A DNA stretch of 16,125 bases, taken from Candidatus Niyogibacteria bacterium CG10_big_fil_rev_8_21_14_0_10_42_19 (GTDB lineage: Bacteria > Patescibacteriota > Minisyncoccia > 1-14-0-10-42-19). Under the pieces are notes generated by a model. It was not told the origin of the DNA, did not search any database, and saw only the letters and a program-made list of their open reading frames with translations. Position numbers and translations under genes: made by a program. Below, piece by piece: positions 1 to 6,249 of this stretch; positions within the stretch are counted from its first letter, which is position 1, and every line of letters starts with the position of its first letter. The stretch is taken from positions 13,447-29,571 of the forward strand of contig PFCN01000002.1 of the NCBI GenBank assembly GCA_002774705.1. The letters run 5' to 3'.

Positions 1-59
1 TGTCCTACCTATTGTGATAAAGTGTTTGGTTGTTTTAATTAACCGAACATAAAGATCAC

Positions 60-1355
60 ATGGATATGAACATAACTATGTCTCTAACCGAGATAAAAAA
101 GTACGATATTATCAAGAAAGTAATGGGTAAGGAATTGAACGGCAGCGAAGCCGCGGAAATGCTGGGTCTGACCGTCCGCCATGTCAGGCGGTTAAAAAGA
201 AAGGTCGACCATGACGGGATCAAGGGTTTGATCCATGGTAATAGGGGTAAACCGAGCAATCGCCGGATACCGGATAATGAGAAGAGCAAGATAGCCGATC
301 TGATCCGCGAACATTATTCTGACTTTGGACCGCTACTAGCCACGGAGAAGCTGGCTGAACGCCACAAGATCAATCGAGATAAGAGTACTGTCCGCTCCAT
401 TATGATAAAGGAAGGGATCTGGACGCCCGAGGCAAAGAAAAAAGAAACCCATCGGGAATGGCGTCAAAGAAAAGCCTGTAAGGGCGAGATGATCCAATAC
501 GACGGCTCCTACGACCATTGGTTTGAAGACCGGGGCGGAGAAGTCTGTCTCCTGGCCTCGATTGATGACGCGGATAGCAATGTCCGTGCTCGATTCGATG
601 AACATGAGGGTGTCGAGCCTACGTTTAACTTCTGGCGAGGCTACATCGAACACTACGGCAAGCCAAACTCGATCTACGTCGATAAATTCAGCACTTATTC
701 GATGAATCACAAGTTAGCCAAGGAGAATCCGGATACTCTGACTCAATTCGAACGAGCCATGAAAGAATTGAATATCGGCATCATCCACGCCCATAGCCCG
801 CAGGCCAAAGGCCGTGTAGAAAAGCTGTTTAAGACGCTCCAGGACCGGCTAATCAAGGAATTGCGGCTAAACGGCATTTCCACCATCAAAGAGGCCAATG
901 AATTTTTAGAGAAAGTGTTTCTGCCAAAGTTCAATGCCAAGTTCATGGTCGAACCCAGAAGCAAGGCCGATCTGCATAAAAAATTAAATGAGCAGGAAAA
1001 AAATAAACTGGATCAGGTATTCTCGCGCCAGTATCGGCGAGTGGTCGGAAATGATTTCACTGTCAGCCACAAGAAAAACTGCTATCAGCTGGGAAAAATA
1101 CAGCCGACAACGATCTACAAGCAAGATATCGTTATCGTCGAAGAACAGATCGGCCAGGCGATCCGTTTCCGGCTCCGAGGCAAATATCTTAATTACAAAC
1201 TATTGCCGGAAAAACCGAAGAAGATAAACAGCTCCAAGAACAACTTACAATGGGTTATCCCCAGATCTACCGCCCACATACCGCCAGCCAACCATCCATG
1301 GCGCCAAATTAGCAATATAGAGTATCTTAAAAAATTAACTAAAGTGTCCAAGTAG
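60..1355 (+). CDS. Transposase, integrase-core (DDE) type, intact
   Basis: This 431-aa protein should cut and join the ends of its own insertion sequence. The N-terminal part (about residues 10-60) is a helix-turn-helix with the segment LTVRHVRRLKRKV, fitting end recognition. The integrase-core domain spans about 140-300, with candidate catalytic residues Asp148 (in IQYDGSYDHW), Asp208 (in SIYVDKFSTYS) and Glu254 (in SPQAKGRVEKLFKTLQDR). The AKGRVE segment is typical of ISNCY and IS481-like transposases. No frameshift or internal stop is seen, so the element may be active. Start codons ATG at 60, 66 and 78 are all possible; none has a clear ribosome binding site, and the first is used here. 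The stop is TAG, just inside the inner copy of the right-end motif. Passenger genes are absent. Confidence 0.9.
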   Translation: MDMNITMSLTEIKKYDIIKKVMGKELNGSEAAEMLGLTVRHVRRLKRKVDHDGIKGLIHGNRGKPSNRRIPDNEKSKIADLIREHYSDFGPLLATEKLAERHKINRDKSTVRSIMIKEGIWTPEAKKKETHREWRQRKACKGEMIQYDGSYDHWFEDRGGEVCLLASIDDADSNVRARFDEHEGVEPTFNFWRGYIEHYGKPNSIYVDKFSTYSMNHKLAKENPDTLTQFERAMKELNIGIIHAHSPQAKGRVEKLFKTLQDRLIKELRLNGISTIKEANEFLEKVFLPKFNAKFMVEPRSKADLHKKLNEQEKNKLDQVFSRQYRRVVGNDFTVSHKKNCYQLGKIQPTTIYKQDIVIVEEQIGQAIRFRLRGKYLNYKLLPEKPKKINSSKNNLQWVIPRSTAHIPPANHPWRQISNIEYLKKLTKVSK

Positions 1356-1390
1356 GACATTTCTAAATCTCCCAAAGTAGGACATTTCTA
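1350..1390 (+). repeat. Duplicated right-end motif of the insertion sequence
   Basis: A 16-base motif, AAGTAGGACATTTCTA, occurs twice in direct orientation at 1350-1365 and 1375-1390, offset by 25 bases. The core AGTAGGACA is the inverse of the TGTCCTAC at base 1. Repeated end motifs of this sort are usually transposase binding sites, with the outer copy marking the true end. The inner copy overlaps the last codons of the transposase gene. Confidence 0.75.
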
Positions 1391-1418
1391 TTTCACCTTT
1401 ACATAGCGGGATTTAGCC

Positions 1419-1447
1419 TTGACCAGAGTCGTAATTATTGATATTCT
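1419..1447 (+). promoter_or_regulatory. Probable promoter of the rpsL-rpsG-fusA operon
   Basis: TTGACC (1419-1424) and TATTCT (1442-1447) are separated by 17 bases, the optimal spacing for the housekeeping sigma factor. Transcription would start near 1454, about 40 bases before the rpsL ATG. The promoter lies only about 30 bases after the insertion sequence, so the insertion appears to spare it. The -10 matches consensus at four of six positions. Confidence 0.55.
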
Positions 1448-1492
1448 TTTTTGTATATTGAATAACCTAATTAGGGTTGTTTTTGGTTGAAT

Positions 1493-1915
1493 ATGCCTAC
1501 GATAAATCAATTAATAAAAAAATCGAGAAAGAAAGTTGAGAAAAAGCAAAAGACGCCGGCGATGCTGCGCGGTTTTAACGTTCTTGAGAATCGTCCGACC
1601 AGTTATTCCTCGCCTTTTAAACGGGGGGTTTGTCTTCAGGTCAAAACAGTTACTCCTAAAAAACCCAACTCCGCTCTTCGTAAGGTCGCCAGAGTCCGTC
1701 TCACCAATGGAATGGAGGTCACCGCGTATATTCCGGGGGAAGGACATAATCTCCAAGAACACTCCATAGTGCTTATCCGTGGAGGAAGGGTTAAAGACCT
1801 TCCGGGTGTTCGTTATCATATTGTCCGCGGAGTTTTGGATTCGACCGGCGTTGTCGGACGTAAACAACAGAGGTCAAAATATGGAGCCAAGAGGCCTAAA
1901 AAAGAAACATCATGA
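1493..1915 (+). CDS. rpsL: 30S ribosomal protein S12
   Basis: S12 sits at the decoding centre of the small subunit and helps control tRNA selection accuracy. The 140-aa protein has the invariant stretches KKPNSALRKVARVRLTNG, GEGHNLQEHS and GGRVKDLPGVRYHIVRG. The lysines where streptomycin-resistance changes usually occur are both wild type. The ATG at 1493 gives the standard MPTINQL start; a TTG two codons earlier at 1487 is open but less likely. No proper Shine-Dalgarno is visible. Compared with E. coli S12, the segment between the PA near residue 24 and the KRGVC near residue 45 is about a dozen residues longer, as I recall for Parcubacteria. The gene ends in TGA overlapping the rpsG start as ATGA, implying coupled translation. 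Confidence 0.97.
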   Translation: MPTINQLIKKSRKKVEKKQKTPAMLRGFNVLENRPTSYSSPFKRGVCLQVKTVTPKKPNSALRKVARVRLTNGMEVTAYIPGEGHNLQEHSIVLIRGGRVKDLPGVRYHIVRGVLDSTGVVGRKQQRSKYGAKRPKKETS

Positions 1916-2382
1916 GAAGACCGGTTAAAATAAAATATGGGGTCAAACCCGATCCTACTTATAATTCTCTTCTGGTTGAGAAGATCACTAACCAGATAAT
2001 GCAAGACGGCAAAAAATCCATTGCTCGGAAAGTCGTTTATGACGCGCTTTTGGAAATAAAGAAAAAAATAAAAACGGAAAATCCTTTGGAGGTCCTCGAA
2101 AAAGCGATCGAGAATATTTCTCCGCAGATAGAGGTTCGTTCACGAAGAGTCGGAGGAGCCAACTATCAGGTTCCGCGCGAAGTCCGTGATCAGCGAAAAT
2201 TGGCGCTCGCCGTTCGTTGGCTTGTATTGGCCACTCTCGCGACTAAAGGCAAAAAAATGTCGGAAAAATTGGCAAACGAATTAATAGCGGCATCCAAAAA
2301 AGAGGGCGCGGCTTATAAAAAGAAAGAAGACACTCACCGTATGGCTGAAGCCAACCGGGCGTTTGCTCATTTTGCTTGGTAA
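1912..2382 (+). CDS. rpsG: 30S ribosomal protein S7
   Basis: S7 starts assembly of the 30S head by binding the 3' major domain of 16S rRNA, and it contacts E-site tRNA. The 156-aa length equals that of the usual bacterial S7. Family landmarks are visible: MRRPVKIKYGVKPDPTYNS at the start, the segment RSRRVGGANYQVPREV near residues 77-92, and the C-terminal EDTHRMAEANRAFAHF. The start overlaps the rpsL stop by four bases (ATGA), so ribosomes probably move straight from S12 to S7, as in classic str operons. In E. coli, S7 represses its own operon through the rpsL-rpsG spacer; here there is no spacer, so that form of control is unlikely. Confidence 0.97.
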   Translation: MRRPVKIKYGVKPDPTYNSLLVEKITNQIMQDGKKSIARKVVYDALLEIKKKIKTENPLEVLEKAIENISPQIEVRSRRVGGANYQVPREVRDQRKLALAVRWLVLATLATKGKKMSEKLANELIAASKKEGAAYKKKEDTHRMAEANRAFAHFAW

Positions 2383-2411
2383 TTTATCTTAAATAAAAAA
2401 TTTGGAACTAC

Positions 2412-4526
2412 ATGTCCAGGGAATATCCTATTGAACGAACCAGAAATATCGGGATTATAGCTCATATAGACGCCGGAAAGACCACGGTCTCTGAGCGGAT
2501 ACTTTTTTATACCGGGATTTCTCATAAAATAGGTGAAGTGCATGAAGGCGCGGCGATTATGGATTGGATGGAACAGGAGAAGGAACGCGGTATTACGATC
2601 ACGGCGGCGGCGACCACTACTTTTTGGAGGCCGACTTATCTCCCGGAGGAACAAAGAACCAAAGATAAAGAATTTCGGATAAATATTATTGATACTCCCG
2701 GACACATTGATTTTACGGTAGAGGTCCAGCGTTCGCTTCGGGTTCTTGACGGAGCGGTTGTTGTCTTTGATGGCGTTGCCGGCGTAGAACCGCAATCCGA
2801 GACGGTTTGGCGCCAGGCCGATAAGTTCAAAGTTCCCCGAATTTGTATGATAAACAAACTTGATCGTATGGGCGCGTCTTTTGATAAATCTCTTGCTTCA
2901 ATTTACGAACGCCTTACTCCTAATGCCATTCCCGTAACAATTCCCATTGGCCACGAACAGCAGCATGAAGGAATAATTGATTTATTGCGAATGAAGGCGA
3001 TAAAATTTATGGGTGACCATGGAGAAAAATTGGTACTCGAGGAAATCCCCGATTCTCTTAAAGAGAGTGCTGCCGGTTGGAGAAATAAAATGGTGGAAAA
3101 AATAGTTGAGACAGACGATGTTTTGGCGGAAAAATATCTTGACGGCAATGAAGTTAGCGTTGAGGAATTAAGAAAAGCTTTAAGAACAGCAACGCTCGCC
3201 GGGCATCTTGTGCCTATTTTTTGCGGATCCGCCCTTAAAAATAAAGGAGTGCAGATAATGCTCGATGGCGTAGTCGATTACCTTCCTTCACCGGTTGATC
3301 TTCCTCCAGTGAACGGCCTTGAGCCGGAGACCGAAAAGCCCGAGACCAGGGAAGCAATTGACGAGGCCCCTTTTTCTTCGCTTGCGTTTAAACTTCAAAC
3401 CGATATTTATGTGGGGCAACTCACCTTTTTTCGCGTATATTCAGGCACTTTAAAAGCGGGGTCTTACGTCCTTAACGTAACCTCTGGCCAGAAAGAGCGG
3501 GTTGGCCGAATTTTGAGGATTCACGCCAACTCCCGGGAAGAGTTACAGGAGATCCGCGCGGGGGAGATTGGCGCGATAGTCGGTCTTAAAAATACCAAGA
3601 CTGGAGATACTCTTTGCGACCCGGAGCATCCGATACTTTTGGAAAAGATAGATTTTCCCGAACCGATGGTATCTCTTAGGATTGAACCGAAGACCAAAGC
3701 GGACCAGGAAAAAATGGGTCTTGCCCTTAAACGTCTGTCGGAGGAAGATCCCACTTTTCGTATCAAGACCGACCCCGAAACTTTGGAGACTATTATATCG
3801 GGAATGGGGGAGCTCCATCTGGATATTATTGTTGATCGGATGCGCCGTGAATTTAAAGTTGAGGCAAATGTCGGGAAACCGCAAGTGGCTTATCGAGAAA
3901 CTATTCAAAATGAAGCTGAGGCCGAAGGTAAATACATCCGCCAGTCCGGAGGACGAGGGCAATACGGACACGTCCGTTTAAGGGTAGAACCCCAAGAACG
4001 CGGCAAGGGGAATGAATTTATCGACGCCATCAAAGGAGGAGCAATCCCTAAGGAGTTTATTCCGGCCGTTGAAAAAGGAGTGCGCGAAGCCATGGAGCGA
4101 GGAGTATACGCGGGTTATCCTATTGTTGATACCAAAGTAACTCTTTATGACGGGTCGTTCCATGATGTGGACTCCTCAGAAGGAGCATTTAAAATCGCGG
4201 GATCCATCGCTTTACAGGAGGCGGCCAGACGGGCAAAGATGATTGTTCTTGAGCCAATCATGAAAGTTGAAGTGGTCACGCCTGAGAATTTTCTCGGGGA
4301 CGTTTCGGGGGACCTTTCTTCCATGCGCGCGCGTATCGAGAACATGGAGAGTCGTTACAATATGAAAGTAATAGACGCCAAAGTTCCTTTGGGAGAAATG
4401 TTCGGGTATATCACCACGCTTCGTTCTCTTACCGAAGGCCGAGCTTCTTATACTATGGAATTCGATCACTATGAGAATGTGCCGACAAATATTGCGGAAC
4501 TTATAAAAGAGGGTAAAGTTAAATAA
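2412..4526 (+). CDS. fusA: Translation elongation factor G
   Basis: EF-G is the GTPase that drives tRNA-mRNA translocation and, with RRF, recycles ribosomes. The 704-aa protein is full length. G-domain motifs are intact: P-loop AHIDAGKTT (residues 17-25), RGITI in switch I, DTPGHIDF, NKLDRMG and the GSALKNKG region. Domain II starts around residue 310, and domain IV carries the conserved stretch HDVDSSEGAFKIAGSI. It begins 29 bases after rpsG with an AT-rich gap and no good ribosome binding site. In most bacteria tuf follows; here fusA is followed by a 38-codon ORF and a terminator. Nothing suggests the mitochondrial EFG1/EFG2 type split of functions. Confidence 0.98.
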   Translation: MSREYPIERTRNIGIIAHIDAGKTTVSERILFYTGISHKIGEVHEGAAIMDWMEQEKERGITITAAATTTFWRPTYLPEEQRTKDKEFRINIIDTPGHIDFTVEVQRSLRVLDGAVVVFDGVAGVEPQSETVWRQADKFKVPRICMINKLDRMGASFDKSLASIYERLTPNAIPVTIPIGHEQQHEGIIDLLRMKAIKFMGDHGEKLVLEEIPDSLKESAAGWRNKMVEKIVETDDVLAEKYLDGNEVSVEELRKALRTATLAGHLVPIFCGSALKNKGVQIMLDGVVDYLPSPVDLPPVNGLEPETEKPETREAIDEAPFSSLAFKLQTDIYVGQLTFFRVYSGTLKAGSYVLNVTSGQKERVGRILRIHANSREELQEIRAGEIGAIVGLKNTKTGDTLCDPEHPILLEKIDFPEPMVSLRIEPKTKADQEKMGLALKRLSEEDPTFRIKTDPETLETIISGMGELHLDIIVDRMRREFKVEANVGKPQVAYRETIQNEAEAEGKYIRQSGGRGQYGHVRLRVEPQERGKGNEFIDAIKGGAIPKEFIPAVEKGVREAMERGVYAGYPIVDTKVTLYDGSFHDVDSSEGAFKIAGSIALQEAARRAKMIVLEPIMKVEVVTPENFLGDVSGDLSSMRARIENMESRYNMKVIDAKVPLGEMFGYITTLRSLTEGRASYTMEFDHYENVPTNIAELIKEGKVK

Positions 4527-4527
4527 T

Positions 4528-4644
4528 ATGTCGGAGAATAAAGACCCTAAAGAAATTAAAAAAGAAGAAGACGAGACCATCTTTCAAGAGCTTTTGAAAG
4601 AGGATTTTGAGTTGAAGGCGGACCTTGATGATCTGCCGATTTAA
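4528..4644 (+). CDS. Small acidic protein at the end of the str operon
   Basis: This 38-codon ORF starts one base after the fusA stop (TAATATG) and ends 29 bases before the operon terminator, so it should be co-transcribed and probably translated by re-initiation. The product is very acidic: it begins MSENKDPKEIKKEEDE, has a helical-looking middle (TIFQELLKEDFEL) and ends ADLDDLPI. There are no cysteines and no membrane segment. I do not recognise a family. Its position suggests a role linked to translation, but that is inference from context only. Since no ribosome binding site is visible, chance occurrence cannot be excluded, although the tight spacing and the location before the terminator argue for a real gene. 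Confidence 0.6.
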   Translation: MSENKDPKEIKKEEDETIFQELLKEDFELKADLDDLPI

Positions 4645-4673
4645 TATAAAAAAAAGTATCATTTTTAAGTGAG

Positions 4674-4699
4674 AAATGGCTTTAAATAGGCCATTTTTT
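4674..4699 (+). terminator. Rho-independent terminator of the str operon
   Basis: AAATGGC (4674-4680) pairs with GCCATTT (4690-4696), extendable by one U-G pair, leaving a seven-base loop; a run of T continues to 4699. It closes the rpsL-rpsG-fusA-small ORF unit. Confidence 0.8.
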
Positions 4700-4703
4700 G
4701 ATA

Positions 4704-4732
4704 TTGACTTTTTATTTTATAATTGATATAAT
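4704..4732 (+). promoter_or_regulatory. Near-consensus sigma-70 type promoter
   Basis: TTGACT (4704-4709), a 17-base spacer and a perfect TATAAT (4727-4732). Transcription would start near 4739, giving a leader of about 60 bases for the gene at 4799. It is one of the best matches to consensus in the window and begins five bases after the previous terminator, so the following gene is an independent, probably strongly expressed unit. Confidence 0.8.
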
Positions 4733-4798
4733 ACTGACCAATAAGTTATTTAGTTCGTTGATTTTTATATAACACTCAAACTTGAAAAGGAGAGAGAG

Positions 4799-5602
4799 AT
4801 GAGGAAGATTATTGTTTTGTTGTTGTCGATTGTGCTCGTCATCGGAACGGTTTTCGTTGCCGAGGCGGGCAGGGGTTTTTATTCACGTAGCGAGCACGTC
4901 TCGCGCAAGCTTCCGGGCGGAGGGTATCATTCCGTCCACACTTACAAGTCCGGGCACGGCTACGGTGGTTATCATCGTCGTGGCAATGGACTGCTCACTG
5001 TGGCCGCAGTGATTGGCGGTCTCGCTATTATCAATTCGATAACGAGGCCGCAAGCACCGCAGTACTATGAGGTTGCGCCTCGGCCATCTCCTGTTGTTTA
5101 CGGGAGCGCACCGATTGTTAGGCGGGTAATTGTTCGGAATGAGACCCCGGTCCGGGTGGAGGTCATAATGACCTACGGAGAGGGGCCATACCAACAGATA
5201 ATCTCGCTGGGGTTTCTTGAGTCGGGGTCGTCTTTGGAAATGACTCCTCCGGTTTATGATTCTCGAGTTTGGTTCTCGGCAAGAGCGAGGACCACCCGGG
5301 GATTGGAAAGCTCCATCGAGAGATGGACATACGTCTCCTCTTATTCTCGGTATAACGGGAAAAAGGAGATTGTGTTTAACTCTCGTGACTGGGGGGCGTC
5401 CTTAGTCACGGATGCTCGGGTCAAGTATTCTCGGGCTCCGCAAATAGAAGAACCTCCCGATTGGCAGTTCGAAGAGGAGGAGTCTTCCAAACTCTCCGAG
5501 CGCGAGCGAATAAAGCTCAAGCTCGGAAAGTTAAAGTCCAGGATGGACAAGCTTGACGCGCGCGAGGAGCGCGCCGAAGATCTCGGAGGGTATGACCCAT
5601 AA
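4799..5602 (+). CDS. Secreted or envelope protein of unknown function
   Basis: The 267-aa product opens with a clear signal peptide: MRKIIVLLL followed by a hydrophobic core and a likely cleavage after AEA (residue 23). A Gly/Tyr/His/Arg-rich stretch follows (about 24-63), then a second hydrophobic segment (64-81) that could hold it in the membrane. Residues 100-205 look like beta strands, and the tail (about 215-260) is highly charged and probably coiled coil. There are no cysteines and no catalytic motif I recognise. The strong AAGGAG site (4787-4792) fixes the ATG at 4799. With its own promoter and terminator it forms a monocistronic unit. Its codons look more G+C-rich than those of polA or holA, which may mean transfer or high expression. 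Surface or host contact is a guess from export and low complexity. Confidence 0.85.
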   Translation: MRKIIVLLLSIVLVIGTVFVAEAGRGFYSRSEHVSRKLPGGGYHSVHTYKSGHGYGGYHRRGNGLLTVAAVIGGLAIINSITRPQAPQYYEVAPRPSPVVYGSAPIVRRVIVRNETPVRVEVIMTYGEGPYQQIISLGFLESGSSLEMTPPVYDSRVWFSARARTTRGLESSIERWTYVSSYSRYNGKKEIVFNSRDWGASLVTDARVKYSRAPQIEEPPDWQFEEEESSKLSERERIKLKLGKLKSRMDKLDAREERAEDLGGYDP

Positions 5603-5616
5603 GGGTGTTGTTGTGT

Positions 5617-5649
5617 GGGGGCTGGTGGAAACATCAGCCCCCTTTTTTT
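5617..5649 (+). terminator. Rho-independent terminator after the secreted-protein gene
   Basis: GGGGGCTG (5617-5624) pairs perfectly with CAGCCCCC (5635-5642), followed by seven T (5643-5649). It starts 15 bases after the stop codon. Confidence 0.92.
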
Positions 5650-5733
5650 AAGTTTAAAACTAAATTTTATTTATTTCGTGGTTCGGGTTTAATTTGAAAT
5701 TTAGATCCTGAACTTTAGATTTTAATTTGCGCG

Positions 5734-5742
5734 TGTTACCAT
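5734..5742 (+). promoter_or_regulatory. Possible extended -10 promoter placing tsaE on a leaderless mRNA
   Basis: TGTTACCAT gives an extended -10 (TGn plus TACCAT, 5737-5742). A weak -35-like TTTAGA lies 17 bases before it (5714-5719). The tsaE ATG is only six bases after the box, so transcription would start at or next to the start codon. No Shine-Dalgarno is present before this ATG, which fits. Confidence 0.4.
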
Positions 5743-5748
5743 TCTGTT

Positions 5749-6249
5749 ATGGAATTATTCAAGCTAAGTTCTCAAAACCATCGGGAGACCAGAAAAATAG
5801 CTCGTATTTTATCAAAAGAGATCCTGCGGTCCGGACCATGGGATGGCGCGGTAATCGTGGGTCTCGTCGGAGATCTCGGAAGCGGTAAAACCGTTTTCGC
5901 CCAAGGATTTGCCGAAGGGCTCGGCATTAAAAATTCCGTTAAAAGTCCGACATTTGTTTTGGTTAAAAATTTTAAAATTTTAAGATCTAAGTTCAAAACT
6001 TTTTCTCATATTGACGCATATCGTCTAAAAAATGCCGGAGAGTCCCGGCCTCTCGGCTGGTCAGATTGGGTGCGTGATTCTAAAAAGATCATTTTGGTCG
6101 AATGGGCCGACCGGATAAAAAAAATAATGCCTTCTCCCCGGATAGAAATCAAATTTGAAATAAAACCCAAAGAAAAACGCATGCTTAATTTTTTTGTTAT
6201 TAAAGGAAATGGCAAAACCAATATCAAAAATAAAAAAAGAAAAAAGTAA
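5749..6249 (+). CDS. tsaE: tRNA threonylcarbamoyladenosine biosynthesis ATPase TsaE
   Basis: TsaE is the ATPase that works with TsaB and TsaD to make t6A37 on tRNAs reading ANN codons. The 166-aa protein has the Walker A motif GDLGSGKT (residues 41-48), the family segment SPTFVLVKNF, the acidic HIDAYRL and the near-terminal LVEWADRI that matches the family's EWP/ADRI motif. The tail from about residue 154 is lysine-rich and low complexity. No tsaB or tsaD is in the window. The ATG has no ribosome binding site but sits just after a -10 box. The 3' end overlaps the polA start by 41 bases, so the two genes form a unit. Confidence 0.93.
   Translation: MELFKLSSQNHRETRKIARILSKEILRSGPWDGAVIVGLVGDLGSGKTVFAQGFAEGLGIKNSVKSPTFVLVKNFKILRSKFKTFSHIDAYRLKNAGESRPLGWSDWVRDSKKIILVEWADRIKKIMPSPRIEIKFEIKPKEKRMLNFFVIKGNGKTNIKNKKRKK

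Larger units (their letters stand above)
1..1390 (+). mobile_element. Insertion sequence with DDE transposase (ISNCY/IS481-like), left end possibly outside the window
   Basis: The element holds one intact transposase gene. Its left side begins with TGTCCTACCT at base 1. Its right side carries the inverse, AGTAGGACA, twice (1351-1359 and 1376-1384). The inner right copy reads, on the other strand, TGTCCTACTTGGACACTTT, close in start to the left sequence TGTCCTACCT followed by AAAGTG. Because the right end has two copies and only one is seen on the left, an outer left copy may lie upstream of the window. The target-site duplication therefore cannot be checked here. Base composition looks richer in G+C than the AT-rich spacers next to it. 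The family assignment rests on the transposase pattern and is tentative. Confidence 0.8.

Noticed and set aside
336..710. Minus-strand frame of 124 codons inside the transposase gene
   Set aside because: Antisense shadow of a well-supported coding region with no independent signals.
1..1390. Passenger or defence genes inside the insertion sequence
   Set aside because: The element is filled by the transposase gene; other frames are shadows.
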